From Peromyscus leucopus (Eukaryota; Chordata; Mammalia; Rodentia; Cricetidae): 64,000 bases of DNA. Every line of letters begins with the position of its first letter. Positions within the stretch are counted from its first letter, which is position 1. A program made the translations under genes and the position numbers. This document shows, in pieces, positions 11,428 to 23,440 of the stretch. The notes under the pieces are model-generated. The model worked only from the letters and a program-made list of their open reading frames with translations. It ran no database searches and was not told the DNA's origin. The DNA is taken from NCBI RefSeq assembly GCF_004664715.2, contig NC_051072.1, positions 744,001 to 808,000 on the forward strand. The letters run 5' to 3'.

Positions 11428-12278
11428 TTATTTATATGTGTAGTTTCTCTCCAGTATGAAGTCTCTGAGGATAATTAAAGTATGAAAAACAGCTAAAGGC
11501 CATGCCACATTCTTTTTATGCAGTGGCAAATTATAACTAAACACCTGCCTATATTCCGTATATTGTTTAGAGATTCTCCCAAGTGTGAATTCTCTGATGT
11601 TCAGCAAGAGTTGACTGACAAATGAAACCTTCATTATATGCTCTACTGTGTGAACACTCTTCTGTACCACCACTTTTGTGTTAACTGATAAAGAGCCTTT
11701 AAAAGGCTTGTCAATGCATTCCCATTTGTAGTGTTTCTCCCCAGTATAACTTTTATGGAGGTTAGAAAGTGTTGAATTATTAGTAAAGCACTTGCCACAT
11801 CCTTCACAAGGGTTTGGTTTCTCTCTGCGATGGATTCATTTGAGTTGGATAAGGTTTGAACAATAACCAAAGGCTTTGATACACCCCTCACACTTGCAGG
11901 GTCTCTCTTGAGAATGAACTGTGACTTTTTTCTAAGGATTGAAGACTAAAAATTTTCCAGCATTTTCCCATGCATAGTGTTTCTGAATAGAATGAACTAC
12001 CTTGTGCTGGGTAAGGTTAAAAAGTCTAGCAGAAGCTTTTCCACATTTGTGGCCTTTCTCACCAGTATGATTTTTTGATGTTTAGAAAGTTCTAAGTGAG
12101 TACAAAAGACTTTCCTACAGTCCTCACACTTGTGTGATTTCCTCCAGAACTAGTTAGTTGGTGTTGTTTAAGGTTTGGAGGATAGAAAACATTTTGCCAC
12201 ATTCCTTACACAGGTAAGATTTCTCTCCAGGAATTTGTGTCGAGGTAAGAATGGATAAGTTAAAAACCTTTCCACATC
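11428..12278 (-). pseudogene. Fossil C2H2 zinc fingers downstream of the gene 1 stop
   Basis: Linker-like motifs (antisense forms of TCTCTCCAGTATGA) recur at about 84-bp spacing, the length of one C2H2 finger, near 11446, 11738, 11818, 12055 and 12210. They are interrupted by frameshifts and stops. They directly follow the stop codon at 12279, so the ancestral finger exon was longer by roughly ten fingers. The stretch probably now lies in the 3' UTR. Confidence 0.7.
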
Positions 12279-14554
12279 CTACACACCTGCAGAATGAATA
12301 TTCAGGTGTGTAGCAAGTTCTAAGGGAGCACTAAAGACACTGCCACACACTTCACACTTGTAGGAATTCTCTTGAGAATGAATTCGTTGATGTTCCTTAA
12401 GGCGAGAAGGATAGTAAAACATCTTTCCACATTCCTCACACTTGTAGGGTTTCTCTCCAGAGTGAACCACCTTGTGCTGCGAAAGGTATGAATGAGTAGA
12501 AAAGGCCTTTCCACATTGCTCACACTTGTAGGGTTTCTCTCCAGTATGAATTCGCTGGTGTCTAGAACGTCCTGAGCGCGTACAGAAGTCCTTGCCGCAT
12601 TCTTCACACCTGTATGGTTTCTTTCCAGAATGAATTGCTTGGTGTTCCCTAAGGATTGAAGGATAGTAAAAGGTCTTGCCACATTCCTCACATTTGTAAG
12701 GTTTCTCTCCAGTATGACCTAACTTGTGCTGAGTAAGGTATGAGTGAGTATAAAAGGCTTTGCCACATATATCACACTTGTAAGGGTTCTCTTGAGAATG
12801 AATTCGTTGATGTTCCTTAAGGCGAGAAGGATAGTAAAACTTTTTGCCACATTCCTCACACTTGTAGGGTTTCTCTCCAGAGTGAACCACCTTATGCTGA
12901 GTAAGGTATGAATGAGTAGAAAAGACTTTCCCACATTCTTCACACTTGTGGGGTTTCTCTCCAGTATGAATTCTTTGGTGTCTAGAACGTCCTGAGCGCG
13001 TACAGAAGTCCTTGCCACATTCTTCACACCTGTATGGTTTCTTTCCAGAATGAATTGCTTGGTGTTCCCTAAGGATTGAAGGATAGTAAAAGGTCTTGCC
13101 ACATTCCTCACATTTGTAAGGTTTTTCTCCAGTATGACCTAATTTGTGCTGAGTAAAGTATGAATGAGTATAAAAGGCTTTGCCACAAATTTCACACTTG
13201 TAAGGGTTCTCTTGAGAATGAATTCTTTGATGTTCCTTAAGGCGAGAAGGATAGTAAAACTTTTTGCCACATTCCTCACACTTGTAGGGTTTATGGCCAG
13301 TGTGAACTATCTTGTGATGAGAAAGGTATGAATGAGTAGAAAAGGCCTTTCCACATTGCTCACATTTGTAGGGTTTCTCTCCAGTATGAATTCGCTGGTG
13401 TCTAGAACGTCCTGAGCGCGTACAGAAGTCCTTGCCGCATTCTTCACACCTGTATGGTTTCTCTCCAGAATGAATTGCTTGGTGTTCCTTAAGGACTGAA
13501 GGATAGTAAAAGGTCTTGCCACATTCCTCACATTTGTAAGGTTTCTCCCCAGTATGACCTAATTTGTGATGAGTAAGGTATGAGAGAGTATAAAAGGCTT
13601 TGCCACATTCTTCACACTTGTATGGTTTCTCTCCAGAATGGATTCTCAGGTGTTTAGAAAGTTGCCAGCAAGTTCTAAAGACCTTGCCACATACTTCACA
13701 CTTATAGGGTTTCTCTTGAGAATGAGTTATTTGATGTTGCTTAAGGTTTGAAGAACAGTAAAACATTTTGCCACATTCTTCACATTGGTAAGGTTTCTCT
13801 CTAGTATGACCTATCTTATGCTGAATCAGGGAAAGATGACTAGGAAAGGCTTTCCCACATTCTTCACACTTGTAGGACTTCACTTCACAATCAATTTTCA
13901 GCTGTTTAGATACTGAATGGAGTGCACAAAAGGCATTGCCACATTCTTCACACTTGTAGGCTTTCTCTCCTGGATGAATTCCCGGGTGATCAGAAAGCAT
14001 TGAGCAAGCACTAAAGGCCTTAACACATTCTTCATACTTGTAGGGCTTCTCTTCAATACAGAATCTCTGGTCGTCAGAAAGTTCTATGGGAGAACAAAAG
14101 TCCTCGCTACATACTTCAATCTTAAAGGAATTCTCTTGGAAATGAACTCTTTGATGCTCTGTAAGGTGAGACTGACAATAAAACAGTTTCCCACATTCCT
14201 CACAGCTGTAGAATTTCTGTTCAGTGTGTTCGACCTCGTGCTCAGTAAGACATGAATACGTGGGGAAGGCTTTTCCACATTCTTCACACTTGTAGGGGTT
14301 CTCTCCAATACAAATTCTCTGGTAGCTAGAATGTCCTGAGCAAGTACAAATGGCTTTGCCACATTCTTCACACTTGTAGGCTTTCTCTCCCATATCAATT
14401 ATCTGGTGTTCAGAGAGTACTGAGCAAGAATCGGAAGCCTTACCACATTCTTCACACTTATAGGCTTTCTCTCCTGGATGAATTCTCTGGTATTCAAGGA
14501 GTGAGTCCCAATCACAGGCTTTGCCACATTCTTTACATTTATATGGTTTTATAT
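12279..14554 (-). CDS. KRAB zinc-finger gene 1, zinc-finger exon (27 C2H2 units)
   Basis: This is the last coding exon of a KRAB zinc-finger repressor, a nuclear DNA-binding protein. The exon begins after an acceptor ending CGCCAG (14555-14560), and the stop ends at 12279. Joined to the linker exon in phase 1 it reads [12 protein letters not shown], so fingers start at once. I count 27 finger units with mostly TGEKPYK-type linkers. Units 1-3 and 6-8 have lost a Cys or His ligand; units 4, 5 and 9-27 keep C2H2 spacing. Units 12-16, 17-21 and 22-26 are three copies of a five-finger block. Together with exons 16034-16126 and 16771-16897 the protein would be 830 residues if it starts at ATG 16894. 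The target DNA cannot be read from the sequence. I see no disabling change, so the gene is probably functional. Confidence 0.92.
12361..13620 (-). repeat. Three tandem 420-bp units inside the finger exon
   Basis: Near-identical blocks start at 12361, 12781 and 13201, exactly 420 bp apart, each coding for five fingers. Recurrent text such as TTCCTTAAGGCGAGAAGG is shared by all three. The low divergence, compared with fingers outside the block, points to recent unequal exchange or gene conversion. Confidence 0.9.
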
Positions 14555-16033
14555 CTGGCGAGTAAAAATTGACATGTGAATAAAAACTGAGTGACAATAT
14601 TATATTTACAATGCTTACCTTTAATAAGGGGACCTTTACTCACATTTTTATAGGTAAATGAGAAATTACAAATATCTACACCTATATTCACTGCAGTGTA
14701 ATTCAGAACATGCAGTGAGTGGAAACAATATAAATTTCCACTGAAAGAAGAGGAAGACAAAATAGAATGCAGAAATAATGGAATATTATTAACAGTTTAA
14801 TAGCAAAGGCAGATGTACTATCAATAATAATGGGAACTCTTAGAGCATTATGTTCACAGAAATGAACCCATTAAAAATGTATAAATTATATGGACAGAGA
14901 TAGATGAAAAATATAAATAGCTAAATGTGGAAAACATTACATTAATGGTGATTGTCAGAGGTTGGAAGAATGTAGAAATACACAATTTATATCCTTAGTT
15001 TTAATTTGGAAGGCACAAAATATATACTGTAGAACAAACTATCCATAATATTAAGTATGATATTTCAGGGAGTTAAGTCAAAAAGCTATATGTTGTATTT
15101 TCACAAGAAATAAGTATCTAAAAGAATCAAATTATGAAAAGAAAAAAGTCCACAAGTTCACCTATAATGATAGAACCTTTGCTAAAGGCATATATCAGTC
15201 AAAGAAGAAATGATAGAACCAGCCCCACTTCTAAGATAACACAATCTTACAACAGTCAGTGATGAGATGGTGTGCAAGGCATGGGAACCAGAGACGCGTG
15301 TGCTCCTGTGTACAAATCAAGTGGAAACACACGCTTCTGATGCTCACAGAACCAAAGCTCATTGATGCTTTTTAATCTTACACTGTCCTAAAGTGTTTAG
15401 TATTATACACTTCATCCACAAAAAAATATAGCTTACATGTAAACAAATGATTTTAGACAACCTAGACTTCATTAATACAGAAAATAAAGTTGTAAAATAA
15501 TGAAAAGAGAATCTTGAACCCACTAAATCCTGAAAAACAACTGATAAGCTATTAAAAACATTCTTTAGACATGTAAGGTTTTAACCTAGGAAAATATACC
15601 CACAAAGGGCATGTGTTTTAGATCAGTAACACTGAATATAGGAGAGAAAAACTTTGAGAATACATTGCAATCATTCATGGCGATTATGAAAAGATTTAAA
15701 TTAGCATACATGTAAGTGATGTGAAAGAAATGTATTTGTGATTATATTGTATGATAATGGACTCATGTCTTTAAACATGTATAGGAAACAGTCCATTACA
15801 ATGCAGACTCTCAGCAAAATGACAAACTTTGTTGTTACTGTAAACACAAGCAGAGCTCTCTGGGGGGAACAAAGCTTACACACTTAAAGCATCATAGGTA
15901 GATGAATAAAGGAATGAATGAATGTAATATCTAAAAACTGATTTCCATCACAGCTTAATATCTCAGTGCACATGGTAAAGCCTGGCCTTCTGTTGGAAAG
16001 TCCACTGACCCTCTGACCCTCATTTCTACGTAC
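14555..16033 (-). other. Gene 1 intron between linker and finger exons
   Basis: AT-rich intron with acceptor CGCCAG at its left end and donor GTACGT at its right end. No SINE was recognised. The matching intron of gene 3 is much shorter (52913-53745). Confidence 0.7.
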
Positions 16034-16126
16034 CTGTTTGTATGGCAGCTGCTTGTCTCTTCACATCTGAAGGCTCTTGTCTTTGTTCTAGAAAGGTGAC
16101 CAGGTATGGCTTAGAGAAAGCAAGCC
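16034..16126 (-). CDS. KRAB zinc-finger gene 1, linker/short KRAB-b exon
   Basis: A 93-bp exon in phase 1 on both sides. It reads GLAFSKPYLVTFLEQRQE, then a PSDVKRQ-type tail, which is the short b-box/linker typical of rodent KZFPs. It lies between acceptor ATCAG (left of GGCTTGC) and donor CAG/GTACGT. Homologous exons occur at 30944-31038 (broken) and 53746-53841 (intact), which supports the boundaries. Confidence 0.88.
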
Positions 16127-16520
16127 CTGATTGTGGGGAAAAAGAACAAGATGGTTGGTGTGTTATTCACCTGGGAAATAACATGTCTACTCCAGGATTG
16201 TGCCCTTAGAGGGAAAAAATGATATACTCAGCTTCAGTTCCGTCATTTACAAATAAACAAATAAATAAAATTAAAACTTAAGGGTGGGCCTCATGTCTGT
16301 GAATTCCTAGCATTACCAATAGAGTGAAGGATACTTTAAGAAAGAGCCAGGTTAAAAAAACAAGAAGAAATAAAAACAACAAATTGTCTTAGTTACCTTT
16401 AACAATCTCTCTAATTCTTCCTTAGATGTAGGCCATGACCCTCACTGTCGGAAAGTACAAGCTCCCATGAGATGTTTTATAAAAGGAATTTAATGTTGAC
16501 CTTGAATTAAGAATCCAATA

Positions 16521-16924
<404 letters not shown>

Positions 16925-17462
16925 TTATATTAATTAAAACCAATAACATAGATACCAATAGGCATCCTGTGCTTATGAATACATTCTTAGGAAGTATAGC
17001 AATAACAACACTTTGTTAATATTTAAAATAATTAGATATCACTAACATTCTTACATTTTCCCCTTTCCTGCTTTCTGTGATGAAGATTTATCAGACATGT
17101 ATTCATGTATTTACCATGTTCATAAGCAGTCTTTGAACTCATCACAACTTTAGCTTAGTCTGCTGAGTACAAGAATGATAAATTGTGATGTTAATTATTG
17201 TTTTCCCTTATTTTTATTTTTTATTTTTTTTACATTTTAGTGTTGAGTTGCTTTTCATCTCATTGCATAAAGTTCTCAAATGGTCAATGACAGCAATACA
17301 TTATTTTTCCTATGGTTACATAATAGAAAATCAGAGATTTGCATGTTAAAGGGGGTATTCTGTAATATTGTTACAGGTAGACTGTGCATTTGTCTTTATA
17401 TTGATTTTAGAGTGGTCATTTCCTCAAATATTTAATTTTTAAGTTTAAAATGTCCAAAGTCC

Positions 17463-17600
17463 TTAGGACAGGTGTGGTGGTTCGCATCTTTAATCCCAGC
17501 ACTTGAGAGGCAGAGGCAGGTGATCTCTGTGAGTTCCAGGGCAGTCAGGATTATATAGAGACCTTGTCTCAAAAAACAGAACAAAATAAACAAAAAACAC
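17463..17600 (+). repeat. B1 SINE, somewhat truncated
   Basis: GGTGTGGTGGTTCGCATC, TTTAATCCCAGCACTTG and an A-rich tail, inside gene 1 intron 1. Confidence 0.85.
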
Positions 17601-18955
17601 TGTTTTCTCATCTTCTGTAATATACTACAAAATGGTTACTTATAGTCACCATTCTGGACAACATTTGCTATAGCTTTTTCCTTCTGACTGTATAAGAGCA
17701 CTGACTCGTCAACATTTCCCAATGACTACCTTTCCTGATGTCACTGACTGATGGGGGAAAAAACATTATTTCTTCAACTTCTATAAGTTAAAATTCTTGT
17801 ATACTTGTCTTTCTCTACCTAAAGTAATAACTTCCTGATTCTTCCATATTGACCCAAATTACAGGATTTCATCATTTTGTGTGACTGAGCAGTTTCATAC
17901 TGTAAACATGTGTACCATAAATTCATTGTCAAAAAAATCAAGTAAATTACAGAACTCAGTTTTCAGCCATGTTTGGGTGACTGTGAAACCACAGAAACAG
18001 GAATATAAAGTAAAATTGAAGTATTCATGCTATAAGAATATTGAGGTCAGCTTTGTACCTGAAATGAGCAAAGGAAGCTGCTAAAGGGTCAGAAAAACAA
18101 ACCTAGTAAAATAACATTTACACTTGCTGCAGCATCAGTAAAACAGGAAGTAACCTTAGAAAAGCAGCCCGAAGTGTGTGCAGCTCTGACAACAGGGAAA
18201 TGTGCAACTGTGTAGAGCATGCATCCTAGGAGGATGGTAATTCTGCCCATTTTAATGATACCACTGAGACAGGTGTTTAAGAACAAGAATGAGATAGTTG
18301 ATTCCTGTATTATTTCCACTTATGATTTCTTTTGAGCTTCGCTCTACATTTTTATTAATTTGATAACTTTCTGTTAATCATTTCCCTTTACTGTATGAAT
18401 TCAATGTATGAAGCCAACTAGTTGCTTAGGAAAAGCCATCTTGCTCTGCTTGCCACATACTACTCATGTGTGGACCAGCAAGGCATGGTTTGGAGGATAG
18501 CCTCCAATTTCCTGGTTCCTTTCTCAGGTTAAGAGTAGAAAGGCATTCAATTTCTTACAACACATTTGAAGGTCCTATAAATTCAAGCTCATGACGGGTG
18601 GTCACTGTTATTCCCAAAGACCAAAGATCAATAAGCATCATAAAGTATACAAATAGGAAACATGAACCAGATCAAGAAAAACAAAATACTCCAAAGATGC
18701 CCTGAACACCCTACCTGTGGTAATGACCTAAAGGAGAATTCAGACAACCAAACAAAAAGGTAAGATAATATCTGCAGACAGGAGAAATAGGAAATCAACC
18801 ATGCATATGAAAAGCACAAGGACAGATCAGAAAATGCCATAGTGAGGGGCAAACAGTACAGGAGAGAAGAGTAGGAAGGGTCTGGCAGAAGGAAGCCTCA
18901 GCAAACAGGAAGCCTGCCAAAGGTTAAAGAGCATGAAGAGAGACATTGCAAACAC
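17601..18955. other. Gene 1 intron 1, part shared with unit 2
   Basis: No gene. 18680-18870 aligns with 37550-37770 of unit 2 (shared ATGCCCTGAACAC, AGGTGGATTCAGACAA-like and AAATCAACCA blocks). This shows that the intron was duplicated with the gene. Confidence 0.6.
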
Positions 18956-18957
18956 TG

Positions 18958-19110
18958 AAGGCCTGGGGGGTGACTCGGCAGGTAAAAGCCCAGTCTAACC
19001 ACCTGAAGTGGAACCCTGGGACCCATGGTGCAAGGCTTCTTGAATTCCCCTTCTGCTTAGGCACAGCATGGGGGTCCTAAACATACATACAGACACAATG
19101 AGGCAAGAAA
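18958..19110 (+). repeat. Decayed B2/B3-type SINE
   Basis: tRNA-derived start GACTCGGCAGGTAAAAGCCC, then AACCCTGGGACCCATGGTG, and a 3' end with CATACATACAGACACA. Confidence 0.6.
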
Positions 19111-19228
19111 AAGAAAAGACAGGAAAAACAAAAACAAAAAACAAAAAATAAAAACCAACCTGAAGAAAGAGTAAAGAATTTATGGAACACTACACACAGA
19201 ATAAAGGAAAAGGAGGAAAGCAAAATAA

Positions 19229-19350
19229 TGTCACATGTCTGTAATCTTAGTTCTTGGAAGCTGTAGGTGTTCAAGGCCAGTCTCATCTGCATAGAGAGTT
19301 CACAGCTAGCCTGTGATATGTGAAGAAGTCCCTTAAAAAAAAAAACATAA
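19229..19350 (+). repeat. Old B1-like SINE
   Basis: TCACATGTCTGTAATCTTAG, TTCAAGGCCAGTCTCATC and a 3' A-run. Strongly diverged. Confidence 0.5.
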
Positions 19351-19497
19351 AAGAGGAAAATATTTTTAAGAAGTGAGGTCTTTAAGCTTACATTATGTGA
19401 AATAAGTGATGGACATCAACTAAAACTTTCCCCAAACTCCAGTCTAGTCAACACTAAGGAGAGTCACAGAAGGCTAAGCAAGTTATGTAAGAAACCT

Positions 19498-19750
19498 GAC
19501 GGGGCAGCCAGGGGCTCCTCACCCAGAAGGGACTTCTGTAAAACCCCACTCGGTTATCTCAGCAGAAGCGGCAGCTGGGGAAGCTGATAGCTCACACATG
19601 GTGGATAAAACGAACACGCGTGATACACAAACAAAGCTTTGTAGCTGCTCCCAACAGACCTGGAGAACGAGCGGAGAAGGCCACAGAACAAAAGGCTTGT
19701 CCCCAAGCGGGAGGGGGACGACGACGGGGGACGGACACGGGACACTGCAG
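19498..19750. other. GC- and CpG-richer patch in gene 1 intron
   Basis: Contains AACACGCGTG, GAGAACGAGCGGAG and GACGACGACGGGGGACGG, unlike the surrounding AT-rich intron. No reading frame, repeat family or counterpart in unit 2 was recognised. Confidence 0.4.
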
Positions 19751-19825
19751 TGAAGAGAAACCTCTGTATGGGAAATAGTCTTTTATCTAAACAGCAAGAG
19801 GACTTTGGGCCAACAGAGCCCTAAG

Positions 19826-19950
19826 GTCTCACTATGTGGTTCTGGATGTCCTGGAACTCATTATGTAATAAGGCTGGCCTTAAACTCATAGAAATCCCTC
19901 TGCCTCCCAAGGACTGGGATTAAAGGTGTGTGCCACCTTACCCTGTCATT
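19826..19950 (-). repeat. B1 SINE, antisense, 5'-truncated
   Basis: GTCCTGGAACTCATTATG, CTGCCTCCCAAGGACTGG and ATTAAAGGTGTGTGCCACC. Confidence 0.8.
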
Positions 19951-22420
19951 TCTTATGAAAAGAAAATGAGACTCTGTTGAAAGCATCTCAACAAGAGGTG
20001 AGAAACCCATCCTCCACTGTTCTTTACCTATGAGAGAGCCACCAGTCAGAAGGTGAAGTTCAACTTTCCTTCTTTTGAATGGAGGCTGGTCCTAGACACA
20101 AGTCTAGATCAATAGAATGGAGGGAGCAGAAGTCATAAGAACTCCTGCATATCATGTCTGTGTCCCTCAGAGCTACTCTGACATAGATACCTAACAATCC
20201 TCAGTGCCAGGAGCTTATGGGGAAGTCAAAGCTAGATACAAAGACAGGGCTGGATTCTCAATTAACTTCTAGCCACTACTGATTCCATTTTTGGACATAG
20301 ACTGTCTATGACTAGAAAACATGCTACCTTAACATACCAGGATTATGATAAAGTAGTCAACCCACAGGTCTCTGGCCCAGCTCTTGACTCACATGCAACT
20401 GACATGCAGATATCATTAATTCTCATTTTTAGTCAACACATTTTGCAATACTATGACTCAGAATGTATATTTCAAACACTGAAAATGGTATGGGAGACCA
20501 TAGCTAATGTGTTTATTTGAAACATGGAATACTTGTTTAGACAACATATTAGTTTCTAAAGAAGTAGCATATGCTTTATTCTGTATGTTCAATGTGTAAA
20601 TGTAACAGTGATCGTAAACTTTCAATACAATGTTACTCCATGTTCCTAATAAAATATTAAGAGCAGTCCATCTTGTCAACAGTAGGGGTTCATTCTTTCA
20701 TCTATCTGATTTATTTTATGTAGCTATCTCAAAGAAGATAATAACTGCATGTATTTGAAAGAATCTGCCAGACAATCTGACACATACTTTTATTTTTCAA
20801 CTCAAAATATGTCACTGCATTTGAAAACAACTATGGATAGACTCAAACACAGAAATATTTATAAACCAAAAAGAGAAGATGATGAAAGTCTGTGCTTCTC
20901 ATTTTCATTCCTTGCATATATTTCTGTCTCCTATTCAAATCTATACAAATAACTTCTGTATCTTCTCTCCATATTCTCTAACATATGTCACACAGATCAC
21001 CAGAAATGTCATCATCCTGCAAACTTTCCCTTTGCAGTTTTCCAAGTACAAAACGTCAACACAACGTCACTATATGAGTTTCTAAAATGAGTAAGTCCTT
21101 AGTAACTAACTCTTTCCCTCATATCATCGTTTACACAAGCATTGGAATACAAAGACAAGAGCCTGTAAGGAAAAGGACAGGAATGTACCCGTGGGAGACC
21201 CGACTCCTCCTGAGAAGAGGAAGAAATCCCTCATTAGCAGTTTACTGGCTGGATGTGAAGGACACTGGAGGTGGGGTTGTCACTGTCCACATGCAGAGCT
21301 GGAGTTATGTTCTGGCTAACCATAAAGAAATGTTCCACACACTGTTGAACCTGTTGTGTAAACTGGGCAAGCCATTGAAGCTGCATAGAAACAGAGAGGA
21401 ATGTAAATCATGGAGGGCTGCATCAGTTACAACTGCAGAGTGGAAAAACAGGGAAATTATAGAAGTCTCAGATGAGATGGAAAGGAGCACAGACTAGAAG
21501 CATCCAGGAAAAAACACAAGAAAGCAGCATGAGGTCACGACAGAAACTAACAAAGATTAATATCCAAGAGTAATGAATGTTCTCTGCAAATAAGCAAGGC
21601 AAAGAAGAGAATTTTTCCCCACACAGCAAATAAAACTAAGTATCTAATCTCCAAAATTGAATGACTTTAACAAAAGTAAGTTAGCAAGAAAAATATTAAA
21701 TTCTATGTCAAACAGAGTCAATAGAACTTCTTAACTATGTGTAGAATTTTTGAAAATCAGCAAAATGTCAATTGGATGGATTTCTGTCTGGTTCCTGGTA
21801 CTAAGTCAGATGACTGGAACCATAAATACATTTGGTATAGTCATAAGTTATTGTTTTAAAGTATGTTTTGACATGGCTCATTTAGCCTAGGCTGACCTTA
21901 AAGTCTCTAAGCGGAGGGTAACCTTGTACTCCTGACTCTCTGCTTCCACCTCCCAAATGCAGATGGCAACATTTCACCATGGACTATGCTTTGGTCAGAT
22001 GTTGTGACTTCAGATGATGCATACGTAAAGGGTTTACAAGTTATAGTGAGCACGCGGCTGCATCATCTTTACAATGTAAGAAAGCAGCTTTGATGCACAA
22101 GTAAAAACAGAATGTTATTTTCCCACAGATTAGTGACATTAACTAAGAAGTATCTATATAAAATTACAGTTACAAAGTCTACAGAAAATTCTGGTATGTA
22201 AGATAGGGTGCTTTCAAGACCACATGCTTCATATAAAACTTAGAAATAAAACATTACACACTGAAACTACTCAAAGTCGGTACAACCTCAATGAACATCT
22301 CTATACAGTTAGAATAGCCAATTGGAATGAAAGCTGGAGTTTCACATTCATTTAATACTTTAATGAGAAAAGTTTAATAAATTTAAAAAAAAAACCTTGT
22401 TTCTTTTGTTGTTTTGTTTT
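19951..22420. other. Gene 1 intron 1, no gene recognised
   Basis: AT-rich. 21150-21490 aligns with 38720-39060 of unit 2 (TCTCAGATGAGATGG against TCTCAGAGGAGATGG). The forward open frame at 21087-21497 is not kept in that copy, so I do not call it a gene. 21885-22000 holds a faint antisense B1-like remnant. Confidence 0.5.
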
Positions 22421-22424
22421 TTAG

Positions 22425-22572
22425 TTTTTTTTTTTTGAGACAGGGTTTCTCTGTGTAGCCCTGGCTGTGCTGGAACTCACTCTGTAGCCCAGGCTGGCCT
22501 CAAACTCAGGGATCCACCTGCTTCTGCCTCCCAAGTGCTGGGATTAAAGGCGTGCACCACCACAGCCTGGAT
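22425..22572 (-). repeat. B1 SINE, antisense, well preserved
   Basis: Poly-T, then GAGACAGGGTTTCTCTGTGT through to ATTAAAGGCGTGCACCACC. Confidence 0.9.
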
Positions 22573-23440
22573 TCCTTTGAGTAGACTTCAATGCTATAAG
22601 CCAGTCTCTAGCACATAAACACTTGGTTTTACTGAAGTGTGACGAAATAGGAAACAGCAGAAAAGACAGGGCACGGAGTCCACTGTGTAAACATTACAGG
22701 ACCTCGAGTGAACCACAATTCTTCAAATGCAAGAACTGTTAAGGGAGAAGCATGGGGCCCAGATACCACAATCAGTGACAGAGTCAGTTTTAGAGAGTTT
22801 ACACACTAGACAATGGACGACAGAAGAAAGCGTGTGATCTGAGAGCAAAGCAAGCAGCCTGTTTGTGTGTAGGGCTATTTCTCCTCCCCTGAGAAACTCA
22901 AGCACTTATGTCCCTTTGCTAGTAATCCCTAGACATACTTCTACCCTCACATCAACTCATCTCGAAATTCTGCAAAGGAGTCCAAGCCAATGACATCATA
23001 ATCCCCGGTGAAACCGGATGAAGTATTCTCTACTGTTTTTAACTCTACAATGTAGGATCAGTAATTTGTTTTGCAAAACTCGAAATCTCTCTTGAGAGAT
23101 TCTACAAGGCTCTACGTGGGAGTGTCAGAATCAGGATTCAGGTCACAGTGGTGACCATGAAGGATTCCTATTCAAAACAGCAGTTCATAAGTCTAGCAAT
23201 CTATTCCAATGACAATGAGATTAACATCCTATACGTCAATCTCCCTCGCAAAACTCTCCGTCCTTGGAAACTAGTAACTTGATGAACTTAATATCAACTG
23301 TAACAATGCTAGGCCGACTATAAAACAGGACGGAGCCAGACCTCCATTTGGTCTAGGTGTCCTGAGAAAACTGACAACAGACGGGCAAGCGTGGGTCAGC
23401 TAGTAATCAAACGCCTCCATGGCTAATCTGGAATCTGTGC
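22573..23440. other. Promoter-flanking segment conserved between units 1 and 2
   Basis: Aligns along most of its length with 40234-41180: GAAACAGCAGAAAAGACAGG against GAAACAGCAGAAAAAACAGG, CTCAAAGTCGG-like and TCAGCTAG blocks. On the minus strand it begins intron 1 of gene 1. No coding frame is shared. Confidence 0.6.

Noticed and set aside
12279..13620. Regular 84-bp and 420-bp repeats that could be mistaken for a repeat array such as CRISPR
   Set aside because: The period is one or five C2H2 fingers and the repeats encode TGEKPYK-type linkers in one open frame. There are no short repeats with unique spacers.
21087..21497. 136-codon forward frame in gene 1 intron
   Set aside because: The paralogous sequence in unit 2 (38720-39060) breaks the frame, and no known motif is visible.
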